Assembly: GCA_965240325.2 (NCBI GenBank)
Contig: OZ251230.1
Location: forward strand, 62,001-126,000
Length of the DNA: 64,000 nt
Direction of reading: 5' to 3'
DNA from: Rebecca billardiae RCC1528
Taxonomy: Eukaryota > Haptophyta
Under the pieces are notes generated by a model. It searched no databases. It had not been told where the DNA came from and was given only the letters and a program-made list of their open reading frames with translations. Below are positions 10,858 through 24,600 of the stretch, piece after piece (within the stretch, counting starts at the first letter, position 1; each line of letters begins with the position of its first letter). Position numbers and translations under genes: made by a program.

Positions 10858-11054
10858 CGCGAGATCGCAGCTTGATAGCGGCGGAGCCTCATCGCCCGGG
10901 ACCTCGTGAAGAGCTGAGAGGCAAGCAGGCTGCGCGGGGCCCCTCTTGCCGCGCTGGGCCCACACGCCCTCGAACGGCTGCCTCCCGAGCGGAGGCCCGC
11001 GAGCAGGGCGCGCGCCCGAGCCGCGTGCTCGGCGCCTCGCCCCCGCCCCGCGCC
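10858..11054 (+). promoter_or_regulatory. Short presumed promoter/5' UTR of the giant receptor gene
   Basis: Only about 200 bp lie between the right end of the inverted-repeat element and the receptor start codon. No TATA box is visible. Transcription control must sit here or inside the element. Confidence 0.4.
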
Positions 11055-12162
11055 ATGCGCGTTCTACTCCTCGCGCTGCTCGCGCCCCTGCTGCCCGGCC
11101 TCGCGCGCGGCTCGTACGAGGCGTGCACGGCCCACCGCACCGTGCACGTCTCCACCGACGCCGCGCTCGCGGCGGCGTTCGCCTCGCTCGAGCCGTGCGA
11201 CACGGTGGTGCTCGCGCCGCGCGAGTACGTCGTCTCGCACGTCGCGCTGTACGTGACCAAGCCGCACGTCACCATCGAGGGCGCCGGCTCGACGCTCGTG
11301 CCGGCGGACGGCATCGAGCACCGGCTGCTCGAGGTGCGCTGCACGGAGGGCGTGGTGGTGCGAGGGCTGGCGTTCAACGACGCGCGCGGGTACGGCGGCG
11401 TGTTCGTGTACTACGCCTCCGTCCGCTTCGAGGCGTGCGCCTTCGAGGGCAACCTCGGCTCCACGCTCGGCGCGGGCGCGCTCGTGTACCACTCGGCCCT
11501 GGCGCACTTTGTGCGCTGCGCCTTCACGCGCAACCAGGCGCACCACGGCGCGGGGATCTTCTGGTGGGACAGCGTCGGGCTGATGGACGAGTGCGAGTTC
11601 GACACCAACGACGCCGTGTACAAGGGCGGCGGCGTCGTCGTGCACGAGTCGAGCGTGCAGCTCACGCGCTCGCGCTTTGTGGCCGACAGCTCGCCGCAGG
11701 GCGGTGCGCTCTACGCGTACGGCGCGCACGTGCTCGCGAGCGCCGTGGCGTTCGAGCGGCCGTACTCGAGCGAGTGCGGCGGGCTGGGCTTCTTCCACGA
11801 GTGCGCCGTCACGCTCGACAACACCACCACCGTCGACGCCGAGGCCACGCTGCAGGGCGGCGCCGTCTGGGCGGGCGGCGGCTCCCTCGCCCTGCGCGAC
11901 AGCGCGTTCGTGCGCTCGGCCGTCACCGGCCCGGCCTCGGGCGGGCACGGGCTGGGCGGCGCGGTCGCGGCGCACGGCGTCGAGCTGAGCGTCTCGGCGT
12001 GCACGTTCGACGGCTCGTACGCCGCGGGCAAGGGCGGCGCCATCTACGCCGAGGACGGCTCCCTCTCCATCGAGTGCTCCAGCTTCAGCGGCAGCGCGGC
12101 GCTGGGCGGCTGCGCGGCCGTGCACGAGCGCTCCGTGGGCGCCGTGTGCGGCGTGGCGCCAC

Positions 12163-12206
<44 letters not shown>

Positions 12207-13838
12207 AGCACGCCGAGCGGGCTGGTGTGCACGGACGTGAACGCGACGGCCTTCTGCCACGCGCCGTGCTTGCCCTCGCCGCCATCGCCGCCGCCGCCGC
12301 CGCCAAGCCCGCCGCCGCCGCAGCCGCCAGCGAGCCCGCCGCCGCCCTCGCCCAGCCCGCCACCGCCGCCCTCGCCGCCGCCGAGCCCGCCGCCGCCGCC
12401 GCCGCCCTCGCCGCCGCCGCCGCCCTCGCCGAGCCCGCCGCCGCCGCCGCCGCCGCCAAGCCCGCCGCCCCCGCCGCCACCCGACCACCCGCCGCCGCCG
12501 CCCTCGCCCAGCCCGCCGCCGCCGCCCTCGCCGCCGCCGAGCCCGCCGCCGCCGCCGCCGCCCTCGCCGCTGCCGCCGCCCTCGCCGAGCCCGCCGCCGC
12601 CACCAAGCCCGCCGCCACCGCCGCCACCCGACCACCCGCCGCCGCCGCCGTCGCCGAGCCCGCCACCGCTGCCTTCGCCGCCCTCGCCACCGCCGAGCCC
12701 GCCGCCGCCGCCGCCGCCCTCCTCGCCGCCGCCGCCCTCGCCGAGCCCGCCGCCGCCACCAAGCCCGCCGCCGCCGCCGCCGCCCGACCACCCGCCGCCG
12801 CCGCCGTCGCCGAGCCCGCCGCCGCCGCCCTCGCCTCCGCCGAGCCCGCCGCCGCCGCCGCCGCCCTCGCCGCCGCCGCCGCCCTCGCCGAGCCCGCCGC
12901 CACTGCCGAGCCCTCCGCCGCCGTCGCCGAGCCCGCCGCCGCCGCCCTCGCCGCCGCCGAGCCCGCCGCCGCCGCCGCCGCCCTCGCCGCCGCCGCCGCC
13001 CTCGCCGAGCCCGCCGCCACTGCCGAGCCCTCCGCCGCCGTCGCCGAGCCCGCCGCCGCCGCCCTCGCCGCCGCCGAGCCCGCCGCCGCCGCCGCCGCCC
13101 TCGCCGCCGCCGCCGCCCTCGCCGAGCCCGCCGCCGCCACCAAGCCCGCCGCCGCCGCCGCCGCCCGACCACCCGCCGCCGCCGCCGTCGCCGAGCCCGC
13201 CACCGCTGCCTTCCCCGCCCTCGCCGCCGCCGAGCCCGGCGCCGCCGCCGCCGCCCTCCTCGCCGCCGCCGCCGTCGCCGAGCCCGCCGCCGCCGCCGCC
13301 GCCGCCGCCAAGCCCGCCGCCCCCGCCGCCACCCTCGGCGCCGCCGCCGCCGTCGCCGAGCCCGCCGCCGCCGCCTTCGCCGCCGCCGAGCCCGCCGCCA
13401 CCGCCGCCACCCTCGCCGCCGCCGCCGCCGTCGCCGAGCCCGCCGCCACTACCGAGCCCGCCACCGCCCTCGCCAAGCCCGCCGCCGCCGCCCTCGCCCC
13501 CGCCGAGCCCGCCGCCGCCGCCGCCGCCCTCGCCGCCGCCGCCGCCGTCGCCGAGCCCGCCGCCGCCCCCATCGCCGCCGCCGCCGCCGCCACCCGACCA
13601 CCCGCCGCCGCCGCCGTCGCCGAGCCCGCCGCCGCCGCCCTCGCCGCCGCCGAGCCCGCGCCCGCCGCCGCCGCCCTCGCCGCCGCCTCCGCCGCCGTCG
13701 CCGAGCCCGCCGCCACCACCGAGCCCTCCGCCGCCTTCGCCCAGCCCGCCGCCGCCGCCGTCGCCCCCGCCGCCGCCGCCGTCGCCGAGCCCCCCGCCGC
13801 CGCCGTCGCCGCCGCCGCCGCCGAGCCCGCCGCCGCCG

Positions 13839-13871
<33 letters not shown>

Positions 13872-16800
13872 CCGCCCAGCCCGCCGCCGCCGCCGCCGCC
13901 CTCGCCGCCGCCTCCGCCCACGCCGCCGCCGCCCTCCCCGCCGCCGCCCGCGGTGTGCTCGGTGTCGGGCACCGACCCGTGGCGCTGGGGCTGGCCCAAG
14001 CTGGGCTGCTGCGCGGGGCTGGAGGAGTGCCTGGGCGACTGGGACTCGGACGGCACCGCCACGTTCCTCTGCCTCGAGTGCTGCACGCAGCCGCCGCACC
14101 CGTCCATGTGCACCGCGGCCGAGGGCGACCCGTGGGCGTCGGGCGCGCACAAGCCGTGCTGCAAGGGCACCGCCGAGTGCCTCGGCAACTACGCGCCCGC
14201 GGAGGGCGCGTGGGTCTTCCGCTGCTTCGAGGGCGAGGCGTGCCCGCCCTTCCCGGAGGCGCCGTCCGCGCCGCCCGCGCCCTCCGCGCCGCCCGCGCCC
14301 TCCTCGCCGCCCGCCGTGCCCGAGGGCATCGCCGTGTGCGAGTCGATCGGCGACCCGCACTTCAGCACGTGGGGCGGCGTGCGGTACGAGTTCCAGGGGC
14401 TGGGCGCGTACGACCTGGCGGACGTGCCTGATGCGGGGCTGCGCGTGCAGACGTACCAGTGCGTGTGGGGCGCGGCCGCGTCGGTGAACGCCGCGATCGC
14501 CGTCGAGCTCGGCGCGCACACCTTCGAGCTGTACGGCGAGACGCTCCTCGTCGACGGCTCCGCGGCCACCTTCCACGCGGCGCTCGCGCACGGCGCGGGC
14601 GCGTACACGCTGCCGGACGGCACAGCGCTCACCCTCAACCTGGGGCAGGGCGTCGAGCCCAACCTCGTGCTGCAGACGGTGTTCATCGCGCTGGGGCACA
14701 CGGAGGTGCGCCTCTTCCGACGCACGGGGTACGGCGGCTCCGTCTCGCCCACCGCGCACTGGTTCGACGTGTACGTGCGCACGCCCGAGCAGCACGTGCT
14801 GCCGTCGGCACCGGAGCGGGGCACGCTGTGCGCGGCCAACGGCACCGCGGCGCGCAGGCTGGGCGACTGGGAGCTGCTCTTCACGACGGGCGCGCACGCG
14901 TTCACGCGCATGCGCGAGACGTGCGGCGACGAGGACGGCCGCCCCGAGATGCCGTGCGACCGCCCGGGCCTCGACTGCTGCCTGATGCCAATGCCGCACG
15001 CGCACGGCCTGTGCGCGCACCTGCTGTGCGACCCGCTCGCGCACGGCCGCTGCATGTACGACTGCTGCCTCGCCGGCGTGGACGAGTGCCAGGCGGCGTA
15101 CCCCGACCCGGCGGTGTGCCCGCCGCCGCCGCCGCCGCCGAGCCCGCCGCCGAGCCCGCCGCCGCCGAGCCCCCCGCCGCCGAGCTCGCCGCCGCCGCCG
15201 CCGCCGAGCCCGCCGCCACCCTCGCCGCTGCCACCGCCGCCGCCCTCGCCACCGCCGCCCTCGCCACCTCCGCCGAGCCCGCTGCCGCCGCCGCCGCCCT
15301 CGCCGCCGCCGCCGAGCCCGCCGCCACCCTCGCCGCTGCCGCCGCCACCGCCCTCGCCGCCGCCGCCGTCGCCACCTCCGCCGAGCCCGCTGCCGCCGCC
15401 GCCGCCCTCGCCGCCGCCGCCCAGCCCGCCGCCACCCTCGCCGCTGCCACCACCACCGCCCTCACCTCCGCCGCCGTCGCCGCCGCCTCCGTCGCCGCCA
15501 CCGCCTCCGCCGCCGTCGCCGCCGCCGCCGTCGCCGCCACCGCCTCCGCCGCCGTCGCCGCCGCCATCACCGCCGCCGCCGTCGTCGCCGCCGCCTCCGC
15601 CGGCCGAGCTGGTGCTGCACTTCACGCTCGACGGCCGTCTCTCGGACGAGGCGGGCGGCGCCTCGCCGCTCGCGCCGCTCGACGGCTCGGGCGGTGCGCG
15701 CGCTGGGTTTGAGGGCGCGTCTGGCGGCGTGGACGGCTGGGGCTACGAGGAGGCGGCGCGGTGCAAGGTGGGCCGGTGCGTGCGCTTCGACGGCGACCTG
15801 CAGCTGCTCGACGGCCCGCCGCCGTCGACGGGCGGCAGCTCGCGCACCGTGGCGTTCTGGTTCGAGCAGCCCGGCCCGTCGGCCGCGGACGCGGGTCTGG
15901 TGTCGTACGGCGCGGACTCCCCGGGTGGCCTCTTCGAGGTGCACACGGCGGGCGGCAGCGTGTGCGTGAGCACGGGCGCGCAGACGCTGTGCGACAGCGC
16001 GGCACACCCGCTGGGCACGCCGGTGCACGTGGTCGCGACGTACGAGTCCGGCACGGCCGAGCTCACGCTGTACGTGGACGGCAGCCCCGTCTCGACGGCG
16101 CCTGCGAGCGTGCCGCTGTCCACCGCCGGAGCGGGCTCGGTGCGTCTGGGCGCGGGCGTGCGGCCGGGCAGCGCGCCGCTGCTGGGCGCGCTGGACGACG
16201 TGGGCTTCTGGGTGCGCGCGCTCAGCCCGGCGCAGGTCGCGCAGATCTTCGCGGACGCGGACGCGGACATCAACCAGGCGGGCGTTGCGCTCTCGCCACC
16301 GCCGCCCTCGCCGCCGCCCAGCCCGCCGCCGAGCTCGCCGCCGAGCTCGCCGCCGACGCCGCCGCCGCCGTCGCCGCCGCCGCCTCCGCCACCGAGCCCA
16401 CCACCGTCGCCGCCGCCATCACCGCCGCCGCCGTCGCCGCCGCCACCACCGCCACCGAGCCCGCCGCCGTCGCCGCCGCCATCGCCGCCGCCGCCGTCGC
16501 CGCCACCGCCGCCGCCGCCGAGCCCGCCGCCGTCGCCGCCGCCATCACCGCCGCCGCCGTCGTCGCCGCCGCCTCCGCCGGCCGAGCTGGTGCTGCACTT
16601 CACGCTCGACGGCCGTCTCTCGGACGAGGCGGGTGGCGCCTCGCCGCTCGCGCCGCTCGACGGCTCCGGCGGTGCGCGCGCTGGGTTTGAGGGCGCGTCT
16701 GGCGGCGTGGACGGCTGGGGCTACGAGGAGGCGGCGCGGTGCAAGGTGGGCCGGTGCGTGCGCTTCGACGGCGACCTGCAGCTGCTCGACGGCCCGCCGC

Positions 16801-19800
16801 CCTCGACGGGCGGCAGCTCGCGCACCGTGGCGTTCTGGTTTGAGCAGCTCGGCCCGTCGGCCGCGGACGCGGGTCTGGTGTCGTACGGCGCGGACTCCCC
16901 GGGTGGCCTCTTTGAGGTGCACACGGCGGGCGGCAGCGTGTGCGTGAGCACGGGCGCGCAGACGCTGTGCGACAGCGCGGCACACCCGCTGGGCACGCCG
17001 GTGCACGTGGTCGCGACGTACGAGTCCGGCACGGCCGAGCTCACGCTGTACGTGAACGGCAGCCCCGTCTCGACGGCGCCTGCGAGCGTGCCGCTGTCCA
17101 CCGCCGGAGCGGGCTCGGTGCGTCTGGGCGCGGGCGTGCGGCCGGGCAGCGCGCCGCTGCTGGGCGCGCTGGACGACGTGGGCTTCTGGGTGCGCGCGCT
17201 CAGCCCGGCGCAGGTCGCGCAGATCTTCGCGGACGCGGACGCGGACATCAACCAGGCGGGCGTTGCGCTCTCGCCACCGCCGCCCTCGCCGCCGCCCAGC
17301 CCGCCGCCGAGCTCGCCGCCGAGCTCGCCGCCGACGCCGCCGCCGCCGTCGCCGCCGCCGCCTCCGCCACCGAGCCCACCACCGTCGCCGCCGCCATCAC
17401 CGCCGCCGCCGTCGCCGCCGCCACCACCGCCACCGAGCCCGCCGCCGTCGCCGCCGCCATCGCCGCCGCCGCCGTCGCCGCCACCGCCGCCGCCGCCGAG
17501 CCCGCCGCCGTCGCCGCCGCCATCACCGCCGCCGCCGTCGTCGCCGCCGCCTCCGCCGGCCGAGCTGGTGCTGCACTTCACGCTCGACGGCCGTCTCTCG
17601 GACGAGGCGGGTGGCGCCTCGCCGCTCGCGCCGCTCGACGGCTCCGGCGGTGCGCGCGCTGGGTTTGAGGGCGCGTCTGGCGGCGTGGACGGCTGGGGCT
17701 ACGAGGAGGCGGCGCGGTGCAAGGTGGGCCGGTGCGTGCGCTTCGACGGCGACCTGCAGCTGCTCGACGGCCCGCCGCCCTCGACGGGCGGCAGCTCGCG
17801 CACCGTGGCGTTCTGGTTTGAGCAGCTCGGCCCGTCGGCCGCGGACGCGGGTCTGGTGTCGTACGGCGCGGACTCCCCGGGTGGCCTCTTTGAGGTGCAC
17901 ACGGCGGGCGGCAGCGTGTGCGTGAGCACGGGCGCGCAGACGCTGTGCGACAGCGCGGCACACCCGCTGGGCACGCCGGTGCACGTGGTCGCGACGTACG
18001 AGTCCGGCACGGCCGAGCTCACGCTGTACGTGAACGGCAGCCCCGTCTCGACGGCGCCTGCGAGCGTGCCGCTGTCCACCGCCGGAGCGGGCTCGGTGCG
18101 TCTGGGCGCGGGCGTGCGGCCGGGCAGCGCGCCGCTGCTGGGCGCGCTGGACGACGTGGGCTTCTGGGTGCGCGCGCTCAGCCCGGCGCAGGTCGCGCAG
18201 ATCTTCGCGGACGCGGACGCGGACATCAACCAGGCGGGCGTTGCGCTCTCGCCACCGCCGCCCTCGCCGCCGCCCAGCCCGCCGCCGAGCTCGCCGCCGA
18301 GCTCGCCGCCGACGCCGCCGCCGCCGTCGCCGCCGCCGCCTCCGCCACCGAGCCCGCCACCGTCGCCGCCGCCATCGCCGCCGCCGCCGTCGCCACCACC
18401 GCCGCCGCCGCCGAGCCCGCCGCCGTCGCCGCCGCCATCACCGCCGCCGCCGTCGCCGCCGCCACCACCGCCACCGAGCCCGCCGCCGTCGCCGCCGCCA
18501 TCGCCGCCGCCGCCGTCGCCACCACCGCCGCCGCCACCGAGCCCGCCGCCGTCGCCGCCTCCGTCCTCGCCGCCGCCGCCGCCGCCCAACCCCTCGCCGC
18601 CGCCGCCCTCGCCGCCGCCGAGCCCGCCCTCGCCGCCCTCGCCCCCGCCCCCGTGCGGCGGCGGCACGGCCATCTCGACGCTGCCGTACGACAGCGGCGC
18701 GCCCGAAGGGCTCACGTGCGTGCAGGAGGGGCGCGCGGGCTCGCTGCCCGCGCCGAGCGTGCCCGCGCCGGTGGCGGGCGCGCAGGCGTGCGCGGAGGCG
18801 CTGGTGGGGTCGTGCGACACGATGGCCCTCGCCTTCTACCCCGCGGCCGGCAGCTGCCACTGCTGCCCGCCCGGCTTTGAGCGCGGCGCCGTGCGGCCGT
18901 CGCTCGACAAGGACGCGCAGCTGCTGCGCATGGCGTGGCTGTGCTCGCCGGAGCCGCCGCCGCCCGCGCCGCCGGGCGCGCCGCCGAGCCCGCCGCCGCC
19001 GCCGCCGCCCGCGCCGCCCTCGCCGCCCTCGCCGCCGCTGCCGCCCTTCCCGCCCGCCGCCAACTGCACGCTGTACGTCGTCGACGCCGAGAGCAGCGCG
19101 GCGGTCGACTGGTCGGACGGCGCGACGCGCGCGGCCGCCGAGCTCGCGCTCGCGCGCGAGCTGCGCGTGCCGCCGTCGTTTGTGAGCATCACGCTCGCGC
19201 CGCCGGGCCCGCCGAGCATCCTCTCGACCGGCGTGACGCTGCTCGTCCGCGTGTGCGGCGCCGACCTGTCCTCGCTCTCCGCGGACGACCTCGCCGACCT
19301 GCTCGGCGTGGGCGTGGACGCGCCCGCGGAGGAGGCAAACTCGGGCTGCCTCGACCCGTTCGCGCTCAACTTTGCGTCGGGCGCGGTGTTCGACGCGCCT
19401 TCGACGTGCGTGTACCCCACGTCGGAGATGCTGCTGAGCACCGCGCTGCCGCAGCTGCCCCCCGCCGTCGCGCGCCTGCTCAACGCCACCGACGCGGCGG
19501 AGAAGCTCGCCGCCGCGGCCAACATTGACGCGGTCGTGGACGAGATCGTCAAGGCGATCCAGTCGGACATCGGCGAGGGCGGCGAGGCGAGCCTGTACGT
19601 GCCGACGCAGGTGGGCGGCGTGACGTTCGTCACGAGGCGCGAGGCGCCCGCCGACCTCGCCGCCGCCGCGTCCGCGCCCGCCGGCCCGCCCGGCTCCTCG
19701 CCGCCCGCGTCGGCCGTGCCCGCCGCCAGCCCGTTCGAGGGCGCGCTCGACGAGCAGCCCTTCCCCGCGCAGCCCTTCCCCGCGCCGGCGGGCTCGGGCG

Positions 19801-21592
19801 GCGAGGAGGAGTGCGTGGTCGTGCCGGTCGCGGTGTGGAGCGGGCTGGCGGCGAAGGGGATGCTCGGCCCGGGCGGCCTCGCCGCGCCCGCCGGCCGGCT
19901 GTACGTCTCGGCCGTGTACTGGCAGACCAACTACCGCGCGCGCGCCGTGCCGTTTGGCGAGGTGGCGGCCGACGGCAGCGGCGCGCACGCGACGGGCGGG
20001 CTGGCGTCGGTGAGCCTGTGGCTGGGCGGGCCGGGCGGGAACGGCGTGCAGCTGCCCGTCGAGGGCCTCGCCCCCGACGAGTCCGTCTCGGTCTGCCTGC
20101 AGGTCAACGCGTCCGCGCCGTACGCGCTGGCGGAGGCGACCGGCTTCTCCGAGGCGAGCGGCGCGTTCGAGTGCGCGTACTGGGACGCGGCCGCGCAGGG
20201 CTGGAGCGACGACGGGCTCAGCCTGGGCGCGCAGCCCGACCCGTGGCTGGGCGAGGTGACGCTGCGCTGCGGCACGAGCCATCTCACCGAGTTCGCCCCG
20301 CTCGTGCGCGTGCTCGCCCCCGCGCCCGCTGCCGGGGGCGACGACGTGCTCGTGCTGCAGGGCCTGGCCTCCTCCATCGAGCTGCACCGCTTCAACTGGG
20401 CGGGCATCGCGACGGTGGGCGCGCTGCTGCTCTCGTACCTCGTGATGCTGTGGCTGGCGCGCGCGCACGACGAGGAGCTGCGCACCGAGCCGCGCATGCC
20501 CGTGTGGAAGCAGCTCGAGTTCGACCGCGGCGGCTGCTGCGCGCCGCTGCTCGCCGCGCTGTACGCGCACCACTCGCTCTCGTGGGCGCTCGCGAGGCTG
20601 CCGGGCGAGCGGCTGACGGCGCGGCAGCGCGCGACGATCACGTGGTCCGGGCTGTTCGCGCTGGTGGGCGCGCTCGCGCTCTCGTACGGCGCGCCCGCCG
20701 TGCGCGCCGCCGCGGGCCTGTGGGCGTGCGCGCTCTTCGCGCTCTGCTGCCTGCTGCTGGCCGTCTGGCTGCTCGTGCTGCTGTGGCGCTGGGCGAACGC
20801 GCGCGAGCAGTTTGGCGAGCTCAAGGCGCGGCTGATCCGCCAGTCGCACAAAGAGCTGCGCGCGCGGAGCAAGCGAGCGAAGAGCGCGCCGCCCGCGTCG
20901 GCGCGTCTCTCCATGCGCGCCGCCGAGCCGCGCCGCGTGCCCGCCACGCCGGACGCGCGGCTCGAGCGCCCGCCGCCGCGGCCGGACGGCACAGCGTCGG
21001 GGCGGCCGCGCTGGTCGGAGCTGACGCCGCGCACAAAGGAGGCGCGGCACGCGGCGGCGGCCAAGGCGCTGCGCCCGGCGGCGGAGGGCGCGCTCGTCGG
21101 CGTGCACCGCGCGGCGCCGCGCCGGCTGCTCTACGTCTGCCCGCCGCACGTCGGGCGCGGCGGCCCCGCGCCGCCCCTCGCCGAGCCCAAGCACGAGGCG
21201 CTCGTGCCCGCGCGCGCGCTCGTCTCGGCCGTGACGGTGCGCGGAGAGATGGTCGGCTTCTTCGTGCGCACGAGCAGGCGGCGCGTGCGCCCGCCGCTGC
21301 CGCCGCGCGCGCGCGCCGCCGCCGCGCCCGTCGCGCCGCAGAAGCTCGACTCGTGGCGCGGCGCGTACGCCGACGCCCCCGCCTCCGACTCCGAGCTCGA
21401 CGGCGGTGGCAGTCCCAAGGAGGACGAGTGGGGCGGCGCGTACGACTCGGAGGGCGGTGAGAGCGAGCGGGGCGGCGCGCGGAAGGTCGACTCGTGGCGC
21501 GGTGCGTACGCCGAGTCGGCGCCGCACTCCGCGCGCGCCGAGGGCAACGCCGAGGGCAAGGTGGACGCGGAGTGGCGCGGCGCGTACTCGGA

Positions 21593-21625
<33 letters not shown>

Positions 21626-24600
21626 CGGCGACGCCGCCGCGCGCGCGTGGCGTGCCGCCCACGGCCTGAGCGTGCAGCTGCCCACCTCGGCGCGCGGCCT
21701 GCCGCACTCCGCGCGCTCGGGCAGCGACGCGGGCTGGTCGTCGACGGACGCCGGGCTCAGTACGCTCGGCCTCTCAAAGGGCACCACGCCCAACCACAGC
21801 GCGCGGGCGCACGGCCGCGCGCGCGCCACCTCTGACGGCGAGTCTGTGGGCCTCTCGTCGGTGGCGCTCTCGCTCACGCCGCGCGAGCACGCGCACGCGC
21901 ACGCGCACGCGGCGCAGCAGCAGCAGCAGCAGCAGCAGCGCGGGAGCGGCGGCGAGTCTGCGCGCTCGGGCTCGTCGCGCGGCGGGTGCGCGGGCGCGAA
22001 GTACGCGCACTCGTCCACCACCGACTCTGTCGACTGGTCGATCGCCGACACCAACCCCACCTCCAACCCCGCCTCGGGCCGCGGCGCCGCGCGCGCGTCC
22101 GCGGCCTCCGGCCCGCTGCCGCCCGGCCGCGCGTCCGGCGCGGCCGCGCCCGACTCGTCGCGCGGCTCGGTGGAGGAGGAGGCGTCGGTCTGGTCGATCG
22201 GGATGACCACGCCCGCGATGACGCCCAACGGGTGCGGCAGCCCCGCGCGCCGCCTCGGGCGCTCGTCGCTGCGCTCGGCCACCTCTGCGTCCGAGCACGA
22301 GCTGCAGCTGCAGCCGCAGCAGCAGCAGCAGCAGCCCTCGGCGCTGCTCCCGCCCGGACTGGCGACGATCCCGTCGGAGGCGGTGCTGCCGGCCGAGGCG
22401 GCGCGCGCCGGCGGGTGCGGGCCGCACTCGGCGCGCGACTCGTCGAGGCCCGACTCGGTCGACTGGTCGATCGGCCTCTCGAGCGCACCCGGCAGCGCGC
22501 GCACCAGGCGCACGCGGCCGGCGCGCGGCTCGGCGCGCTCGGCGCACAGCGCGTCCGACGGCGGCGCGTGGGAGATCGGCGCGCCCTCCACCGTCGGCGC
22601 GTCGACGGCGCGCACGCCGCGCGCGCACCGCGCGCCGGGCGGCGCCGCCGGCGCGTCGGGCGCGTCCTCCACCGACTCGACCGAGTACGACTTCCAGATC
22701 GGCGCGCTCTCCGACACGCGGCGCAGCGGGCGCAGCGGGCGCAGCGCGGGCGGCGGCACCGAGCCCGACTCGGTCGACTGGGAGATCGGCGCGCCCGAGA
22801 CGACGCCGCGCACGGGCGGCGGGCGGCGGCGCGGCGGCGGCGCCGCCGCCGCCGACTCGCAGCGCTCCGCCGCGCCGCCGTCCGCCTCGGAGGACGAGTG
22901 GGCGATCGGCGCCGACTCGACGGCGCGCTCGGCCGCGGCTGACGAGCCCGGCGCGCCGCACGCCGCCGAAGGCGCGCGGCGCGCCGGCCGCGCTGGGCTC
23001 TTTGGCGGCGCGGGCGGCAGCTGGTCTGGCTGGCTGTCGGCGCGCGGCGCGCGGCGCGCGGAGGACGAGGCGGAGGCGGAGGCGGCCGCGGCGGCGCGCG
23101 CGGTCACGCCGCCGCCGAGCGGCGGCGGCGGCGCGGAGTCCGTGCCGCCCCCGCCCGGCCCGCCCTCGCCGCAGCCGCCGCACGCCGCCGTGCCCGGTCT
23201 CGAGCTGCCCGCGCGCGGCGGCGGCGGGCGGCGCGGCTCGCTGCCGCCGCCGCAGCCGCCGGCCGCCCCGCACCACGGCGTGGCGGACGTGGCCTCGCTC
23301 GCGCTCGCGCAGCGGCGCGGCTCGGTGCCCGCGCTGCAGCTCGGCGGCGGCAGCCGGTGCGGCAGCGGCTCGGGCGGCAGCGCCGCCGGCGGCTGGCACC
23401 TCGTGCGGCGCGCGTCTCTCGGCAAGCGGCCGCCGCTGCCGCCCGAGCACGCGCCGCGCCACTCCGCGCGCGCCGAGCACCGCGTCGAGAGCTTCGTCGA
23501 GGCATACGAACAGACGGCGGCGGTGGGCGAGCCCGGGCTGCTCGACCCGGGCCTGTTCACGCGGCGCGAGGGCGACGAGGGCGACGTGTTGTCCGTGCGC
23601 GCGGCCTCGCTCTGCTCGGGCACGGACGGCGCGGGCTCGTGCGCCGCCCCGCCGCACCGCTTCACGCGCGCGGGCTCGGGCGCGTCGTACGCGCTCTCGC
23701 TCGGCTCGCGCAGCAGCAGCTTGGGCGGCTCGGAGCTGGACTCGGCGCTGCGGGAGGGCGCGGTGCGGCCGCAGAGCGCGCGCTCCGCCGCCGCCTCGTC
23801 CGCCGCCTCGCGCGCGCGCGCGGCCAACGAGCAGCGCCGCGCCGCCGCGCCGCCGCCGCCGCCGCCGCCCGAAGCCGCGGCCGCGCCGCTGCCGCCGCCG
23901 CGCGTGCCGCCGCTGCCGCCCTTCTCGCGCGAGGCCGACTCCGCGCTACCCTCGACCGCTCGCACGGGCACGCACCGCTCTGCCTCCTCGACTGACAGCT
24001 GCAGCTACGACGAGTGCGGCAGCGGCAGCTACTCGTGGCGCTCGTCCAAGTCGGGCAGCTGCTCGTCCGCGACCGCCTCCGGCCGGCGCGGCGCGGACAG
24101 CTGGCGCTCCGACATGTCCAAGCCAGGCGGCGGCGGCGGCGGCGGCGGCGCGGCGCCCATCGTGCAGCCGCGGCCGGCGCGCAAGAGCGGGATGGCGCGG
24201 CTGGCGGCGGCGGTGCGCGGCGGCATCGCGCCCGCGCACCCGCCGCCGCGCGCCGCCAAGGACGGCGGCGTCGAGCGCCCCGCCGCGTGCCCGCCGTACG
24301 TGTTCGTGCAGGCGCGGCTGGTGTACGCGGCCGGCAGCGTGCCCGCCGAGCTGAGCGCGAGCGCGTACAAGCACCTGAGCGGCGACGCGGCGCGGCGGCT
24401 GGCGGGGGGCTCGGAGGCGCTCGTGCTTGTGCGGCCGGTCGGCGGCTCGCCGCTGCCTGGCGGGCGCGTGATCGAGGTGGCCGACGTGATGGCCGAGCCC
24501 GACGTCGCGCGCGCGCACATCCTGCGCGCGTACGAGGCGCGGCCCGAGGAGCTCGGCCGCGCGGGCGCGGTGCGCGCGTACACGCGCGTCTCGCGCCGCA

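Noticed and set aside
10230-11054. Upstream extension of the giant receptor frame
   Set aside because: It is the open frame of the right inverted-repeat arm and spacer. A clear signal peptide and ATG begin at 11055.
12270-13950. Regularly spaced repeats that superficially resemble a repeat array
   Set aside because: The repeats are coding Ser-Pro units of varying length with no unique spacers; not CRISPR.
12044-14188. Gly-rich 714-codon minus frame that could pass for a glycine-rich wall protein
   Set aside because: It is the reverse of the Ser-Pro stalk of the receptor; Pro codons read backward give Gly.
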